NCBI GenBank assembly: GCA_002083555.1
Contig: MSXN01000009.1
Span: forward strand, 186,001 to 250,000
DNA from: Nitrospira sp. ST-bin5
GTDB taxonomy: Bacteria; Nitrospirota; Nitrospiria; Nitrospirales; Nitrospiraceae
DNA length: 64,000 nucleotides
Direction of reading: 5' to 3'
Shown piece after piece: positions 42,682 to 51,217 of this stretch. The translations under genes were made by a program, and so were the position numbers. Every line of letters starts with the position of its first letter. Position 1 is the stretch's first letter. The notes under the pieces are model-generated. The model was not told the DNA's origin, ran no database searches, and was given only the letters and a program-made list of their open reading frames with translations.

Positions 42682-44562
42682 CTAGGCCACCATGGCGGAG
42701 GCATGCCAGGCTTGCGCGTTTTCCACGAGTTCTGAAATATCCAGGATGAGGACGACCTTTCCTTCGCCGGTGATCGTGGCGCCGGAAATACCTTTGATGC
42801 TGTCCAAGTACTCCCAAATGGATTTAATGACGACCTCTTCCTGCGACCGCAATTCATCGACGACGACGCCGATGCGCCGATCCCCGAGTGCGGCGACCAC
42901 CACGTAGAAGCGGTCCCGATCTGTGTCTGTGGGAATGTCAAACTCTTTGGCCAGCCGGAGCAGCGGCAGGACGCGATCCCGTAAATGCAACACTTCCCGT
43001 CCGTTGATGGTCTTGATCTCATCCTTGGAAATCCGGACGGCTTCGATGACGGAGCTGAGGGGAATCGCAAACGTCGCCCGTTCGACTTCAACCATCAGGG
43101 CCTGAATAATGGCGATGGTCAGCGGCAGCTTGATCGTGATGAGGCTCCCCTTGCCTTCTTCAGACTCGATTTCGACGGTGCCGTTCATCTTGCGGATATT
43201 GGTTCGGACGACATCCATGCCGACGCCGCGACCGGAGACATCCGTGACTTTCTCAGCCGTGCTGAAGCCCGGCAGGAAGATCAAGTTGACGACTTCCCGC
43301 GGTTCCATGGTCGCCAGCTCCGCCTCGCTGATGAGTCCCTTCTGCAAGGCCTTGGCTTTAATCTTGCTGAGCGCGATGCCTTTTCCGTCGTCCTGGATGC
43401 GAATGACGATGCTGTTGCCCTCCTGACTTGCGGCAATACGCAAGACGCCCTCGCTGGGTTTTCTGGCGGCATGCCGTTCGGTAGGCATTTCGATGCCGTG
43501 GTCGATGGCATTCCGCACGAGGTGGACCAGCGGATCGCCGATTTCATCGGCCACGGACTTATCGAGTTCGGTCTCTTCTCCGTGCGTCTCCAGCCGCACC
43601 TGCTTGCCGAGTTTCGAAGACAGGTCCCGGACCATGCGGGGCAGCTTGGCCATGACTTTCTTGATCGGCAGCATGCGGGTCTTCATGACGGCAAGTTGCA
43701 GGTCTGTCGTTACCAGATTCAGCTGGGTGAGTGTTTCGCTGAGCGCCCGGACCTGAGGATCCGTTTCGTGTGTCTGTTCCAGTATCCCGCCGATTTTGAT
43801 CAGGCGATTTCTTCCGAGGACCAATTCACCGACGAGATTCATGACGGAGTCGAGCCGTTTCGTTTCCACGCGGATGGTGGCATCCTCTTCAGCTTTCGGT
43901 GCCCGTTCTTGTTTCTGTAAGGCTTGATCGAGCGCTTTCTCAGAGATAGCCTTCGCCTGAATGAGCAATTCTCCGAGCGGCTGTTTCGGATCCGGCTGCT
44001 TGGATTGTTCCGTCAAGGCATCAAAGACCTGCTCCTTGGTCGCCAGCCCTTCATTGACCAGAATCTCTCCTAAGTGGGGCGGTGGCGGAGCGGCGGGCTG
44101 GATCGGTTCCGTCGCTATGGCTGGGGAGGGCGCTGCGGCTGCAGGCTTCGGTGCAGGGGCCGCTCCGCTGAACTTGCCGGCGAGAATGTCGTCGAGCTTC
44201 TGGGACATCGCCTCGACAGGAATCTTCACGTCGGTCCCGGACGACCGAATCTCGGTCATGATGAGCTTGACGGTGTCGACGGTTTCCAGAATCACCGTGA
44301 TGATTTGCGGGACGACCGCCATTTCTCCTTGCCGGAGTTTATTCAGAATGCTTTCGGCCCGATGGGTGACATCGACGAGATGATTGAATCCCAAGAAACC
44401 GGCCGAGCCTTTCATGCTATGCATGGCCCGGAAGATCTCGTTCAGCAAGTCTTTGTTGTCCGGTTGAGTTTCCAACTCGACGAACTTCTGATCGAGGCCG
44501 TCGATCATTTCCGTCGTTTCGGTCAGAAAGTCGTTGAGTATTTCCTGTGTCTCATCGTCCAT
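42682..44562 (-). CDS. cheA: Chemotaxis histidine kinase CheA (system 2)
   Basis: 626 residues. P1 with H48 in RAMHSMKGSAGFLGF; Ala/Pro linker; two GspE-N-like repeats (164-186 LGEILVNEGLATKEQV and 196-219 LGELLIQAKAISEKAL); P3; HATPase with HLVRNAIDHGIEM, IQDDGKGI and SGRGVGMDVVR; CheW-like P5. No recognisable CheY-binding P2 in its usual place. GGAGG precedes the ATG. Confidence 0.95.
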   Translation of the reverse strand: MDDETQEILNDFLTETTEMIDGLDQKFVELETQPDNKDLLNEIFRAMHSMKGSAGFLGFNHLVDVTHRAESILNKLRQGEMAVVPQIITVILETVDTVKLIMTEIRSSGTDVKIPVEAMSQKLDDILAGKFSGAAPAPKPAAAAPSPAIATEPIQPAAPPPPHLGEILVNEGLATKEQVFDALTEQSKQPDPKQPLGELLIQAKAISEKALDQALQKQERAPKAEEDATIRVETKRLDSVMNLVGELVLGRNRLIKIGGILEQTHETDPQVRALSETLTQLNLVTTDLQLAVMKTRMLPIKKVMAKLPRMVRDLSSKLGKQVRLETHGEETELDKSVADEIGDPLVHLVRNAIDHGIEMPTERHAARKPSEGVLRIAASQEGNSIVIRIQDDGKGIALSKIKAKALQKGLISEAELATMEPREVVNLIFLPGFSTAEKVTDVSGRGVGMDVVRTNIRKMNGTVEIESEEGKGSLITIKLPLTIAIIQALMVEVERATFAIPLSSVIEAVRISKDEIKTINGREVLHLRDRVLPLLRLAKEFDIPTDTDRDRFYVVVAALGDRRIGVVVDELRSQEEVVIKSIWEYLDSIKGISGATITGEGKVVLILDISELVENAQAWHASAMVA

Positions 44563-44584
44563 GGCACCCTCCGGTGAAATACTG

Positions 44585-44669
44585 TGATGCGTGATGGGTG
44601 ATCAGTGAGCGGGATAATCCGATCCTGAGGCCACACGGTGTCCACTCATCACCCGTCACTCTTCACTCA
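44585..44669. repeat. TGATGGGTGA-type inverted repeat between cheZ and cheA
   Basis: GTGATGCGTGATGGGTGATC (from 44585) faces CTCATCACCCGTCACTC (44643-44659), with the spacer containing no gene. Same repeat family as around the gspG start. It lies between cheZ and cheA on the minus strand and can form a large imperfect hairpin. Confidence 0.6.
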
Positions 44670-44670
44670 G

Positions 44671-45309
44671 CTAATTGAATCCGAACTGCTTCAAAATCTC
44701 GTCAGCCACATCCTGGTTCATCGAGGTGCTCTTCGACGCTTCCAACTGCTTAAGCATTTCGGCCGCCTTCCCGGATTCTTCTTTTCCGGCCCCTTTGGTG
44801 TAGGGGCCGAAGACGACGACCAGTTCGAGCAGCTTGTGCTCGACTTCCTCGACGATGGTCACGAGCTTGTTGACTCGTTGCGCCACAAGGTCTTGGAACG
44901 ACAAGGCCGTGATGATATCGATGAGCGGCTTATCGTCTTTCTTTAACGCAGCCCGGATGGAGGCTAGAGCTGCGGACTCATCTCCCGTCAGGTGTTGGGC
45001 GAGCGCGTCCATTTGCGCGAATACTCGCGTGCGGTTGTCCTCAACGGTTTCGACCAATTGCATGACCTTATGCGTGCCTTCTTCCGTCAGCTTGCGCAAA
45101 TCGCGCAAATGCGTGGTCGCATCCGGCAGCTGCTCGGTGGTAGCGCTCATGGGAGCGCTGAACTGTGAGATGGTCTTGATCGTTTTATCGATAAAGCGAG
45201 TTAATTCACCCAGTTTGTCGTAGAGCGCGGTGTCAGGGTTCTCGGCGTCAATGTCGTCGTCCAGACCTTGCGAGGGAGCGCTGGCATTCGCATTTGCTCG
45301 TAAAATCAT
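44671..45309 (-). CDS. cheZ: CheY-P phosphatase CheZ
   Basis: 212 residues, long helical hairpin. Catalytic motif ITALSFQDLVAQRVNKL with D140 and Q144 at the required spacing. The C-terminal helix QDVADEILKQFGF is the CheY-binding tail known from enterobacterial CheZ. Dephosphorylates CheY-P. Directly follows cheY on the minus strand. The first chemotaxis array has no such gene. Confidence 0.93.
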   Translation of the reverse strand: MILRANANASAPSQGLDDDIDAENPDTALYDKLGELTRFIDKTIKTISQFSAPMSATTEQLPDATTHLRDLRKLTEEGTHKVMQLVETVEDNRTRVFAQMDALAQHLTGDESAALASIRAALKKDDKPLIDIITALSFQDLVAQRVNKLVTIVEEVEHKLLELVVVFGPYTKGAGKEESGKAAEMLKQLEASKSTSMNQDVADEILKQFGFN

Positions 45310-45323
45310 GAGTCGGGTCCTTC

Positions 45324-45707
45324 CTATTTGTTGAAGATCTTATTGATCTTCTCCTGCATGGTTTCCGCGGTGAACGGCTTGACCACGTAATTGTTCACTC
45401 CCGCCTGGATGGCTTCGATGAGGTTTTCTTTTTGGGCTTCGGCAGTCACCATCAACACAGGAATGTGTTTGAGTTTCTCGTCCGCCCGGATCGCGCGGAG
45501 CATTTCGATGCCCGGCATGACCGGCATGTTCCAGTCGGAGACGACAAACCCGAAGGTGTCGGCGCGGAGTTTCTGCAGGGCCTCCTGCCCGTTTTCCGCT
45601 TCTTCCATGTTGGCAAACCCCAGCTGCTTGAGAATGTTCTTCACAATGCGTCGCATCGTGGACATGTCATCGACGACAAGAATCTTCATGTTGAGATCTG
45701 CTGGCAT
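45324..45707 (-). CDS. cheY: Response regulator CheY (system 2)
   Basis: 127-residue receiver close to the enterobacterial CheY pattern: ILVVDDMSTMRRIVKNILKQLGF, D in FVVSDWNMPVMPG, Thr in MVTAEAQKEN and Lys in VVKPFTAETM. Presence of cheZ next to it and the NMPVMPG motif suggest that this is the flagellar-switch CheY. AGGAGG before the ATG. Confidence 0.96.
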   Translation of the reverse strand: MPADLNMKILVVDDMSTMRRIVKNILKQLGFANMEEAENGQEALQKLRADTFGFVVSDWNMPVMPGIEMLRAIRADEKLKHIPVLMVTAEAQKENLIEAIQAGVNNYVVKPFTAETMQEKINKIFNK

Positions 45708-45725
45708 GGGTCCTCCTCTGGTGGC

Positions 45726-46589
45726 TTACAGTTTCTGGTAGACGACCGAGCGGCCGACATGTTGCGACCGGAATACATCGCTCATTTTGGTCAGAGACTC
45801 CGAAAAGCCGATGATGAGATAACCGTTGGGCTTCAAGGCGCCGGCCAGATCTGTTGCGATCTGATGTTTGGCTTTCTCGTCGAAATAGATGAGGCAGTTC
45901 CGGCAAAACACGATGTCGGTGCCCCGGATAAGTTTGAGGCGAGGACGATCGTAGAGGTTCAGATTCATGAATTTCACCCGGCTCTTGATCGTCGAGGAAA
46001 TCGCAAAGTGTTCGCCTTGGGCATTGAAATGTCTCGTCTTCAGGTGCGGCGGAACATGGCGCAACGCGTGCGCGGTATAGACGCCGGCCTTGGCCATCTT
46101 CAGGATCGGTTCGCTGATATCGATGCCCAGGATCTCGATGTTCCAGTTCACCAGCGGCGCGTAATCCGACAATATGAGCGCCAGAGTGTAGGGCTCATCT
46201 CCCGATGAACAGGCAGCGCTCCAGATCCGTATCTGGCGGGAAGCCTTATTGGCCTCCATGACGGCCGGGATCACGGTCTTGATGAAGGAGTCGAGCTGCG
46301 GTTGATCCCGATAGAAATAGGTCTCGTTCGTCGTGATCAGGCCATAGAGGGAGACCAGCTCCCGGTCACGATAGGTATCAAAGCGGAGATAGTTGACGTA
46401 GTCGGCATAAGTTGCGAGCTTGTGTTCCTTGAGACGGGAAGCCAGGCGGCTTTCCAGGAGATACTTCTGATTCTCCTGAAAGGTGATGCCCGTCTGCTCG
46501 TAGATGAATTCCCGCAACTGCTTGAACGTGTCGGCATCCATGCCGCGCTTGCTCTGCTCTGCTTCTGCTTTTGTGACGGGACTGCCCAT
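45726..46589 (-). CDS. cheR: Chemoreceptor methyltransferase CheR (system 2)
   Basis: 287 residues. N-terminal helical domain (FIYEQTGITFQENQKYLLE) and SAM domain with RIWSAACSSGDEPYTLALIL, LGIDISEPILKMA, FCRNCLIYFD and GFSESL. GGGAG upstream of the ATG. First che gene after the HTH gene in system 2. Confidence 0.94.
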   Translation of the reverse strand: MGSPVTKAEAEQSKRGMDADTFKQLREFIYEQTGITFQENQKYLLESRLASRLKEHKLATYADYVNYLRFDTYRDRELVSLYGLITTNETYFYRDQPQLDSFIKTVIPAVMEANKASRQIRIWSAACSSGDEPYTLALILSDYAPLVNWNIEILGIDISEPILKMAKAGVYTAHALRHVPPHLKTRHFNAQGEHFAISSTIKSRVKFMNLNLYDRPRLKLIRGTDIVFCRNCLIYFDEKAKHQIATDLAGALKPNGYLIIGFSESLTKMSDVFRSQHVGRSVVYQKL

Positions 46590-46599
46590 GAGTCTCCCT

Positions 46600-46660
46600 T
46601 GCCCGCGTGCGGGCGATGCGCGTCAGTGGTGGAATGCCATGTGCCTGGGCACACGTCGAC
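46600..46660 (-). other. Hairpins between HTH gene and cheR
   Basis: GCCCGC-GT-GCGGGC (46601-46614) and TGTGCC-TG-GGCACA (about 46639-46652) are two perfect short palindromes in the 112-nt gap. They could attenuate read-through from the HTH gene into cheR or serve as binding sites for the HTH protein. No gene here. Confidence 0.35.
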
Positions 46661-46701
46661 CCGCGATAGTTGTTCTCAGCCGGTCTTCGCCGCGGACGGT
46701 G

Positions 46702-46923
46702 TTAGGCGGCTTGTGAACGGCTATGCATCCAATCATGGATGTCGCGTCGCAGAAAGCGCCAGTGCTTCCCGATCTTCGAGGCCGGCAATTCGCCGACACG
46801 CGCGAGCTTATAGACGGTGGACTTGGGTACGCGGAGAAACCGCGCCACTTCCTGGACCGTCAAGATCTCGCCATCCGTTGTGTTTGCCTGCGTTACGATT
46901 GATGCGGTCATTGGATTATTCAT
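46702..46923 (-). CDS. Excisionase-like (MerR-type) HTH protein
   Basis: 73 residues. Helix-turn-helix of the HTH_17/excisionase family: LTVQEVARFLRVPKSTVYKLARVG, then a wing with PASKIGKHWRFLRRDIHDWM. No integrase or phage genes nearby, so probably a chromosomal regulator rather than an excisionase. It heads the second chemotaxis operon and is divergent from the MinD-like gene. The start is uncertain: an ATG at 46911 is the alternative. Confidence 0.85.
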   Translation of the reverse strand: MNNPMTASIVTQANTTDGEILTVQEVARFLRVPKSTVYKLARVGELPASKIGKHWRFLRRDIHDWMHSRSQAA

Positions 46924-46933
46924 AGTGAGTGGG

Positions 46934-46961
46934 TTATCGGTGTGCTCGATAGAAAACTTGA
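46934..46961 (-). promoter_or_regulatory. Sigma-28-like promoter upstream of HTH-che operon 2
   Basis: Minus strand: TCAAGTTT, 12 nt, ACCGATAA. Same flanking CCTCTCAAGT as the other two sites. The -10 lies only about 11 nt before the annotated start, so the transcript would be nearly leaderless or begin at the internal ATG at 46911. Confidence 0.65.
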
Positions 46962-47113
46962 GAGGGGGCTGGCGACGGATAGCGCGAGGACGTTTGCGGT
47001 GGTGTCGGCTGCTGCGGGTGAGTCATGCGTGCGCTCGGTTGCGCTTAGGTTTGATCCTGATTCAACCGATGAAGTACTCGATATTCACCGCTAACCGTCA
47101 GGAACTTTGCGCA

Positions 47114-48013
47114 ATGGCCACGATCATCTCGATCGCGTCGGGAAAGGGCGGTGTCGGTAAGAGTGTGGTGTCGGCGAACCTCGCTCTCTTATTGGCTAAG
47201 CATGGACAACGCGTGGTGTTAGCCGACCTCGATGTGGGGGGAGCGGATAGCCACATTCTTTTCGGTCTCTTGAATCCGCCGCTCACGCTGACTGATTTTC
47301 TCAATCGCCGGGTGCCGACGCTTATCGAGATTGCCCAGCCGCTCTCCGTCCATAAGAATCTGCGCATTATTCCGGGCACCGGCGACACGTTGGCCACGGC
47401 TAACATGCCCTATTCGAAGAAAAAGCGCCTCATCCGGAACTTTCAGGAGCTAGACACCGACATCATCGTCGCGGATATCGGCGCCGGTACCAGCTACCAT
47501 GCCCTGGATTTCTTCCTCATGGCCGATCACCATGTCGCCGTGGCCACGCCGGACCCTACTTCGGTCTTGGACCTCTATCGCTTCATCAAACTGGCGGCCA
47601 TCCGCCGCGTGCTGTCCTCGTTTCTCGCCCGTGACGCGATGGCAGAAGCGCTGTCGGACCGGGACTTCTGCAGCGTCGAGGAAGTCTTGGATGTAGCGGG
47701 AAAGACGGATGAAGCGGGACGTGGGATCGCCGAGACCTCGCTGCGCACCTTTCAACCGGCTCTGATCCTCAATCGGGTCGCCGGCCGCTCGCGGGTGAAT
47801 GTGCTGCAGCTTCGGAAGCTCTTGAAGGAGTATGTCGGCGGTGACCTGACGCTTCTGGGAGAAATTCCAGACGATCCCGCCATGGAACGGGCTGTGCGGA
47901 GTTATCTGCCGGTCACCGAGCTGGAACCGGCGGCTCCGGCCGCGGTGGCGCTTGGACACATCGCCGATACCCTGCTACAACGGATTTCTGGGTCTCCAGC
48001 GAAAGCCGCTTAA
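47114..48013 (+). CDS. MinD/FlhG-like ATPase
   Basis: 299 residues. Deviant Walker A SGKGGVGKSVVSANLALLLA (9-28), switch I/II ADLDVGGADSHILFG and IIVADIGAGTSYHALDF. MinD/FlhG (FleN) family. FlhG sets flagellar number and place with FlhF, but no FlhF is in view; the ATG at 47114 has AGGAA upstream, and the longer frame reads through the divergent promoter region. A C-terminal amphipathic membrane helix is not obvious. Position in the motility island favours a flagellar or chemosensory-array positioning role. Confidence 0.82.
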   Translation: MATIISIASGKGGVGKSVVSANLALLLAKHGQRVVLADLDVGGADSHILFGLLNPPLTLTDFLNRRVPTLIEIAQPLSVHKNLRIIPGTGDTLATANMPYSKKKRLIRNFQELDTDIIVADIGAGTSYHALDFFLMADHHVAVATPDPTSVLDLYRFIKLAAIRRVLSSFLARDAMAEALSDRDFCSVEEVLDVAGKTDEAGRGIAETSLRTFQPALILNRVAGRSRVNVLQLRKLLKEYVGGDLTLLGEIPDDPAMERAVRSYLPVTELEPAAPAAVALGHIADTLLQRISGSPAKAA

Positions 48014-48083
48014 ACTCAATTGTGCGAATGCGTTCTCGTGTGGGACTGCAGGTGGTGCGGAACGAACGGCGTACGGCCTTCGT

Positions 48084-48707
48084 TTAGCTTCCCGTATTCC
48101 GTCTGGCCCGCAGCCGTTCGGCTTGTGTCTGAATGATGTGGCGGATGATGTCTTCTTGATGATCGGGAGAGAGATCGACGTACTGGGTGGCGATGAGGTA
48201 GCCGGGCGCCCCGGTCAGCGGCGATGTGCGAATGACTTTGGCGGTCGTGGTCACAGGGGTAAATGGGGGAAGAATCAGCTTCAGCGTCAACAGGTCCGAT
48301 GGTTGGAACGGCCGCGGTGAGACGAAACTGATCCCTCCCCCGCTGATATTGACCTCGGTGAGCCGTGCGATGGCGATACTATCCGGCTGAATATGCGCCA
48401 TGCCGCGCAGCAGTACCTCCATCAACCAGTCGACTTTCATGATCCACGGGAGAAACGGCGATTTCGCCAGCGTATCCCCGCTGCGGGCGAGCAGATCGGC
48501 CGTCGGCTTGCCGACGGCAGCGGCTATCATTTCATCGGTCAGCGGAGGCGTGCCCGGCTGGGGGGTGTCGGCTGATTCACTCGTGAGGCGGAACTCCATC
48601 AGGAGGTGATCATCGACACGAATCCACTCCCGGCGTTCATCGACGGCAAGGGAAGATTCTCGAAGCGATTGTGTGTGATTCATCGTGGACCTGACTCTTT
48701 CTTCCAT
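48084..48707 (-). CDS. PilZ-domain c-di-GMP effector
   Basis: 207 residues. PilZ motifs RREWIRVDD (RxxxR) near residues 25-33 and VNISGGGISFVS (NxSxxG) near 125 are both present, so c-di-GMP binding is likely. Between them is a helical insert of about 80 residues, placing it with larger PilZ variants. ATG at 48683 is an alternative start. It follows a diguanylate cyclase gene by 3 nt, suggesting a producer-receptor pair, possibly controlling motility in YcgR fashion. Confidence 0.82.
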   Translation of the reverse strand: MEERVRSTMNHTQSLRESSLAVDERREWIRVDDHLLMEFRLTSESADTPQPGTPPLTDEMIAAAVGKPTADLLARSGDTLAKSPFLPWIMKVDWLMEVLLRGMAHIQPDSIAIARLTEVNISGGGISFVSPRPFQPSDLLTLKLILPPFTPVTTTAKVIRTSPLTGAPGYLIATQYVDLSPDHQEDIIRHIIQTQAERLRARRNTGS

Positions 48708-48710
48708 CCG

Positions 48711-50240
48711 CTAGGCGGCGATGCAGAGCGTCGCCGCTTGAACCGGAGCCAATGGAGTCGGTGCGTGCACGACCACCCGATTACGCCCCTGTGCTTTCGC
48801 GTCGTACAGTGCCGTATCGGCGGCGTTGACCCAATCTTCGACCGAAGCGATTGCCGGACTGCACACCTCGGCGATCCCGATACTGGCGGTAACCCGAACG
48901 GTGCCATCCTCGACATCGAAGGCATGGGCTTCAATGAGATTCCGCAGACGTTCGGCCAGGGGTTGAGCCTGCTCAATCGAGGTGTGGGGCAGGACGATGG
49001 CAAACTCTTCTCCCCCATACCGTCCAACCGTATCGATATCGCGCACGGTGTCCGTCATCAATGAAGCCAGTTCTCTCAAGACGAGATCGCCGGCCCGGTG
49101 TCCCAAGCGGTCGTTCACGGTCTTAAAATAGTCGAGGTCCAGGATCATCAGGCAGGCCGGTGCTCCGTAGCGAAGTCCAGCCTTCAACTCACGCATGAGT
49201 GGCTCATCAAGGGCCCGACGATTGAAGACGCCCGTCAGCGGATCCCGCAAAGCCATGTCTTGGAGATCCTGGTGAGCATCGGCATTCCGCAAGGTGAGCG
49301 AAAGGGACGTGCCGATGGTGGCCAGCAACTGCTGTTCGTCCTCTGTGAAGGGCGCGGATCCCCCTCGTTGAACGTGCAGTACTCCAATGGCGTGCGGTCC
49401 AATGGCCAGCGGAATATCGTGCATGGCATGAGCTTCTGGCTGTGGGTGCGCGAGGATGGCGTCTTCGCTTTTCAATAGCGGCATGGGACGCGCGCCGACC
49501 AGGCGCAGTGTAGTCGCTCCTGATGTGACCCGCTGCGGCGACCGGCCGAGCCGTCCGAGGAGTTGCGTTGTGAGTGTCTGTTCCCGCTCTTGATCGCCGT
49601 CTTGTGACCATGTCCAGACATGTTCGGGATTGGTTCGGACTAAGCCGATCAGTTCCGCTCCGGTCAGTGCGGGAACCCCTGTAAAGAGGGCCTGAACGAC
49701 ATCCTCAGGCTTCAGGGATCTCGCCAGCGCCTGCGTCAGCTGATTGAGTCCGGCCAGGCGTTGATTGAATTGTTTGAGGGTATCGCGCTCCCGGGCCAGG
49801 GATTGATTGGCGGTGGCCAGATCTCCGGAGAGGTTGCGGACTTCCAAAAAGGTTTGGCGGTTCCGTAGCCCGCAGTTCAGTGAGTCGGTGAGGCGCGAGA
49901 GGGACCCGGGCCAATTGACATAGTCGAAGGCGCCTTTGCGGAGAAACTGCGCGACCATGTCCGGTTTCTGATTGTGTCCGACGAGAATGACGCACAGGTC
50001 ACTTTGTCGAGTTGCGACGGCTTCGAGAAAATCCAGGGTGTCCGATGCGCGCGCCCCCACTTGATACACGATGGCCTGGACGTTTGGGCTGCTGTCGGAG
50101 TCGAGGGTGCAGTGTCGTTTCGTCACTGGCGTAAATGCAAAGCCCTGCCGCGTGAGCTGAGCCCAGCGCATATCCCGATGGAAAAGCGGGGTTCCGACGA
50201 GAAGAATGCGCGAAAGACCGTCATGCGGTTGTGTGCTCAC
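48711..50240 (-). CDS. Diguanylate cyclase with degenerate receiver and GAF domain
   Basis: 509 residues. N-terminal receiver-like domain (about 10-130) without the phospho-Asp (QAIVYQVGA in its place); coiled linker; GAF domain (about 165-325); GGDEF domain (335-500) with RDPLTGVFNRRALDEP, active site RYGGEEFA and inhibitory I-site RDID five residues before it. Makes c-di-GMP with product inhibition. Coupled by ATGA to the small gene upstream. Confidence 0.93.
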   Translation of the reverse strand: MSTQPHDGLSRILLVGTPLFHRDMRWAQLTRQGFAFTPVTKRHCTLDSDSSPNVQAIVYQVGARASDTLDFLEAVATRQSDLCVILVGHNQKPDMVAQFLRKGAFDYVNWPGSLSRLTDSLNCGLRNRQTFLEVRNLSGDLATANQSLARERDTLKQFNQRLAGLNQLTQALARSLKPEDVVQALFTGVPALTGAELIGLVRTNPEHVWTWSQDGDQEREQTLTTQLLGRLGRSPQRVTSGATTLRLVGARPMPLLKSEDAILAHPQPEAHAMHDIPLAIGPHAIGVLHVQRGGSAPFTEDEQQLLATIGTSLSLTLRNADAHQDLQDMALRDPLTGVFNRRALDEPLMRELKAGLRYGAPACLMILDLDYFKTVNDRLGHRAGDLVLRELASLMTDTVRDIDTVGRYGGEEFAIVLPHTSIEQAQPLAERLRNLIEAHAFDVEDGTVRVTASIGIAEVCSPAIASVEDWVNAADTALYDAKAQGRNRVVVHAPTPLAPVQAATLCIAA

Positions 50241-50437
50241 CTGGTCCTCTTTGTGTTGTCGCGGTCATGTTCTGGATGTGAGGTGACTTTCTCATGCCGT
50301 TCACGCGCTTCCGCCGACACGGAGACACGGTCGGCCTGATTGTTCGCTGGCTCGTGGGACTTTTCAGATTGTGCTGGTTGGAGCGCACGTTGATAGGTCC
50401 GGACCAGGTTATGTATCTGATGGACAGCGATGCTCAT
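50237..50437 (-). CDS. Small flagellar-cluster protein
   Basis: 66 residues: an N-terminal helix (VHQIHNLVRTYQRAL) and a disordered tail with DRVSVSAEAR, a motif of the D-x-V-x-x-S-x-A-A/E-A type common in small flagellar proteins including FlgM. It overlaps the cyclase gene by ATGA. Possibly a FlgM-like anti-sigma-28 factor, but it lacks a clear sigma-binding helix, so I leave it unnamed. Confidence 0.5.
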   Translation of the reverse strand: MSIAVHQIHNLVRTYQRALQPAQSEKSHEPANNQADRVSVSAEARERHEKVTSHPEHDRDNTKRTR

Positions 50438-50461
50438 GCTGCGTCTCCCGGGTGCGATTGG

Positions 50462-50788
50462 TTAGATGTGTCGCTCAATCGTCCCTGAGTCCGAGGACAT
50501 CGCGCCATTCCATCGGCGCAGTCCCTGTAGTCGTTGGCGGATCTTGGCGGAATCATCAAGCAGTGCGGCCACGCCTGCCTGGGCTACCGTGATCTGTTCC
50601 GCGATCGCACGATCCATGGTCAGCACATATTTCAGATGCTCGGGGGAGAGGGCTTCTTGAGAGAGAAGGTCTTCTCGCCGTTGATAGTACTCATCCACCC
50701 GATTCCATTCCCCTCGGGTTGCCGCCATTGCCGCCGCCTCGGTGACAGCCACGATCGTGGGCAGTTCCTTGTCGGAGCGAGGTATCAT
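50462..50788 (-). CDS. fliT: FliT-like flagellar chaperone
   Basis: 108 residues, all helical, with EWNRVDEYYQRREDLLSQ and AGVAALLDDSAKIRQRLQGL. Position directly after fliS (4-nt gap) and size match FliT, the chaperone for the FliD cap. Sequence conservation in FliT is low, so the call rests on place, length and helicity. The upstream part of the frame overlaps fliS and is excluded. Confidence 0.7.
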   Translation of the reverse strand: MIPRSDKELPTIVAVTEAAAMAATRGEWNRVDEYYQRREDLLSQEALSPEHLKYVLTMDRAIAEQITVAQAGVAALLDDSAKIRQRLQGLRRWNGAMSSDSGTIERHI

Positions 50789-50792
50789 GCGT

Positions 50793-51188
50793 TTAACGGG
50801 CCAACGCCAACGGGGCCTGTTGTTGGGTCGCGACCTCTCTCCAAGCTTCTCGCAACGTCGTGAGGCAGCGAGCAGGCCCATCGAGCCGTGAGCTCACATG
50901 TTTGGCGTTGGCTTCAACGAGTTCGCTCAGCATGTAGTCATAGAGACGATGCAGCGACTTGGCGATGTCTCCGCCCTGCTCGTAATCCAACACGCTGTCA
51001 AGTTCCCCCACGATCGAGATAGCCCGGCCAATGAATCGCGCTTTGTCCGGCAAGTTGTTGGTTTCTATGGCACGCCGGGTCAATTCGATAGATTGAATGG
51101 CGGCATCATAGAGTAAGACGACAATTTGTACCCGTGACGAGGTCAGGATCTGTGTCTGCTGATACTGCTGGGCGTATTGTGCGACCAT
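50793..51188 (-). CDS. fliS: Flagellin chaperone FliS
   Basis: 131 residues, four-helix FliS fold: start AQQYQQTQILTSSRVQIVVL, then LLYDAAIQSIELTRRAI, ARFIGRAISIVGELDSVLD and LHRLYDYMLSELVEAN. Binds the flagellin C terminus in the cytosol before export. Between fliD and fliT in the usual order. Confidence 0.95.
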   Translation of the reverse strand: MVAQYAQQYQQTQILTSSRVQIVVLLYDAAIQSIELTRRAIETNNLPDKARFIGRAISIVGELDSVLDYEQGGDIAKSLHRLYDYMLSELVEANAKHVSSRLDGPARCLTTLREAWREVATQQQAPLALAR

Positions 51189-51217
51189 TGGCGTGTGTCC
51201 CCTACGGCGTAATGAGT

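Noticed and set aside
41626..42735. 369-residue plus-strand frame opposite cheV
   Set aside because: Antisense to CheV, whose CheW and receiver domains are unmistakable.
42985..43920. 311-residue plus-strand frame opposite cheA 2
   Set aside because: His/Asp/Arg-rich shadow of the kinase domain with no ribosome binding site.
46702..46923. Excisionase of a prophage or integrative element
   Set aside because: No integrase, attachment repeats or phage genes nearby; the gene sits in a chemotaxis operon.
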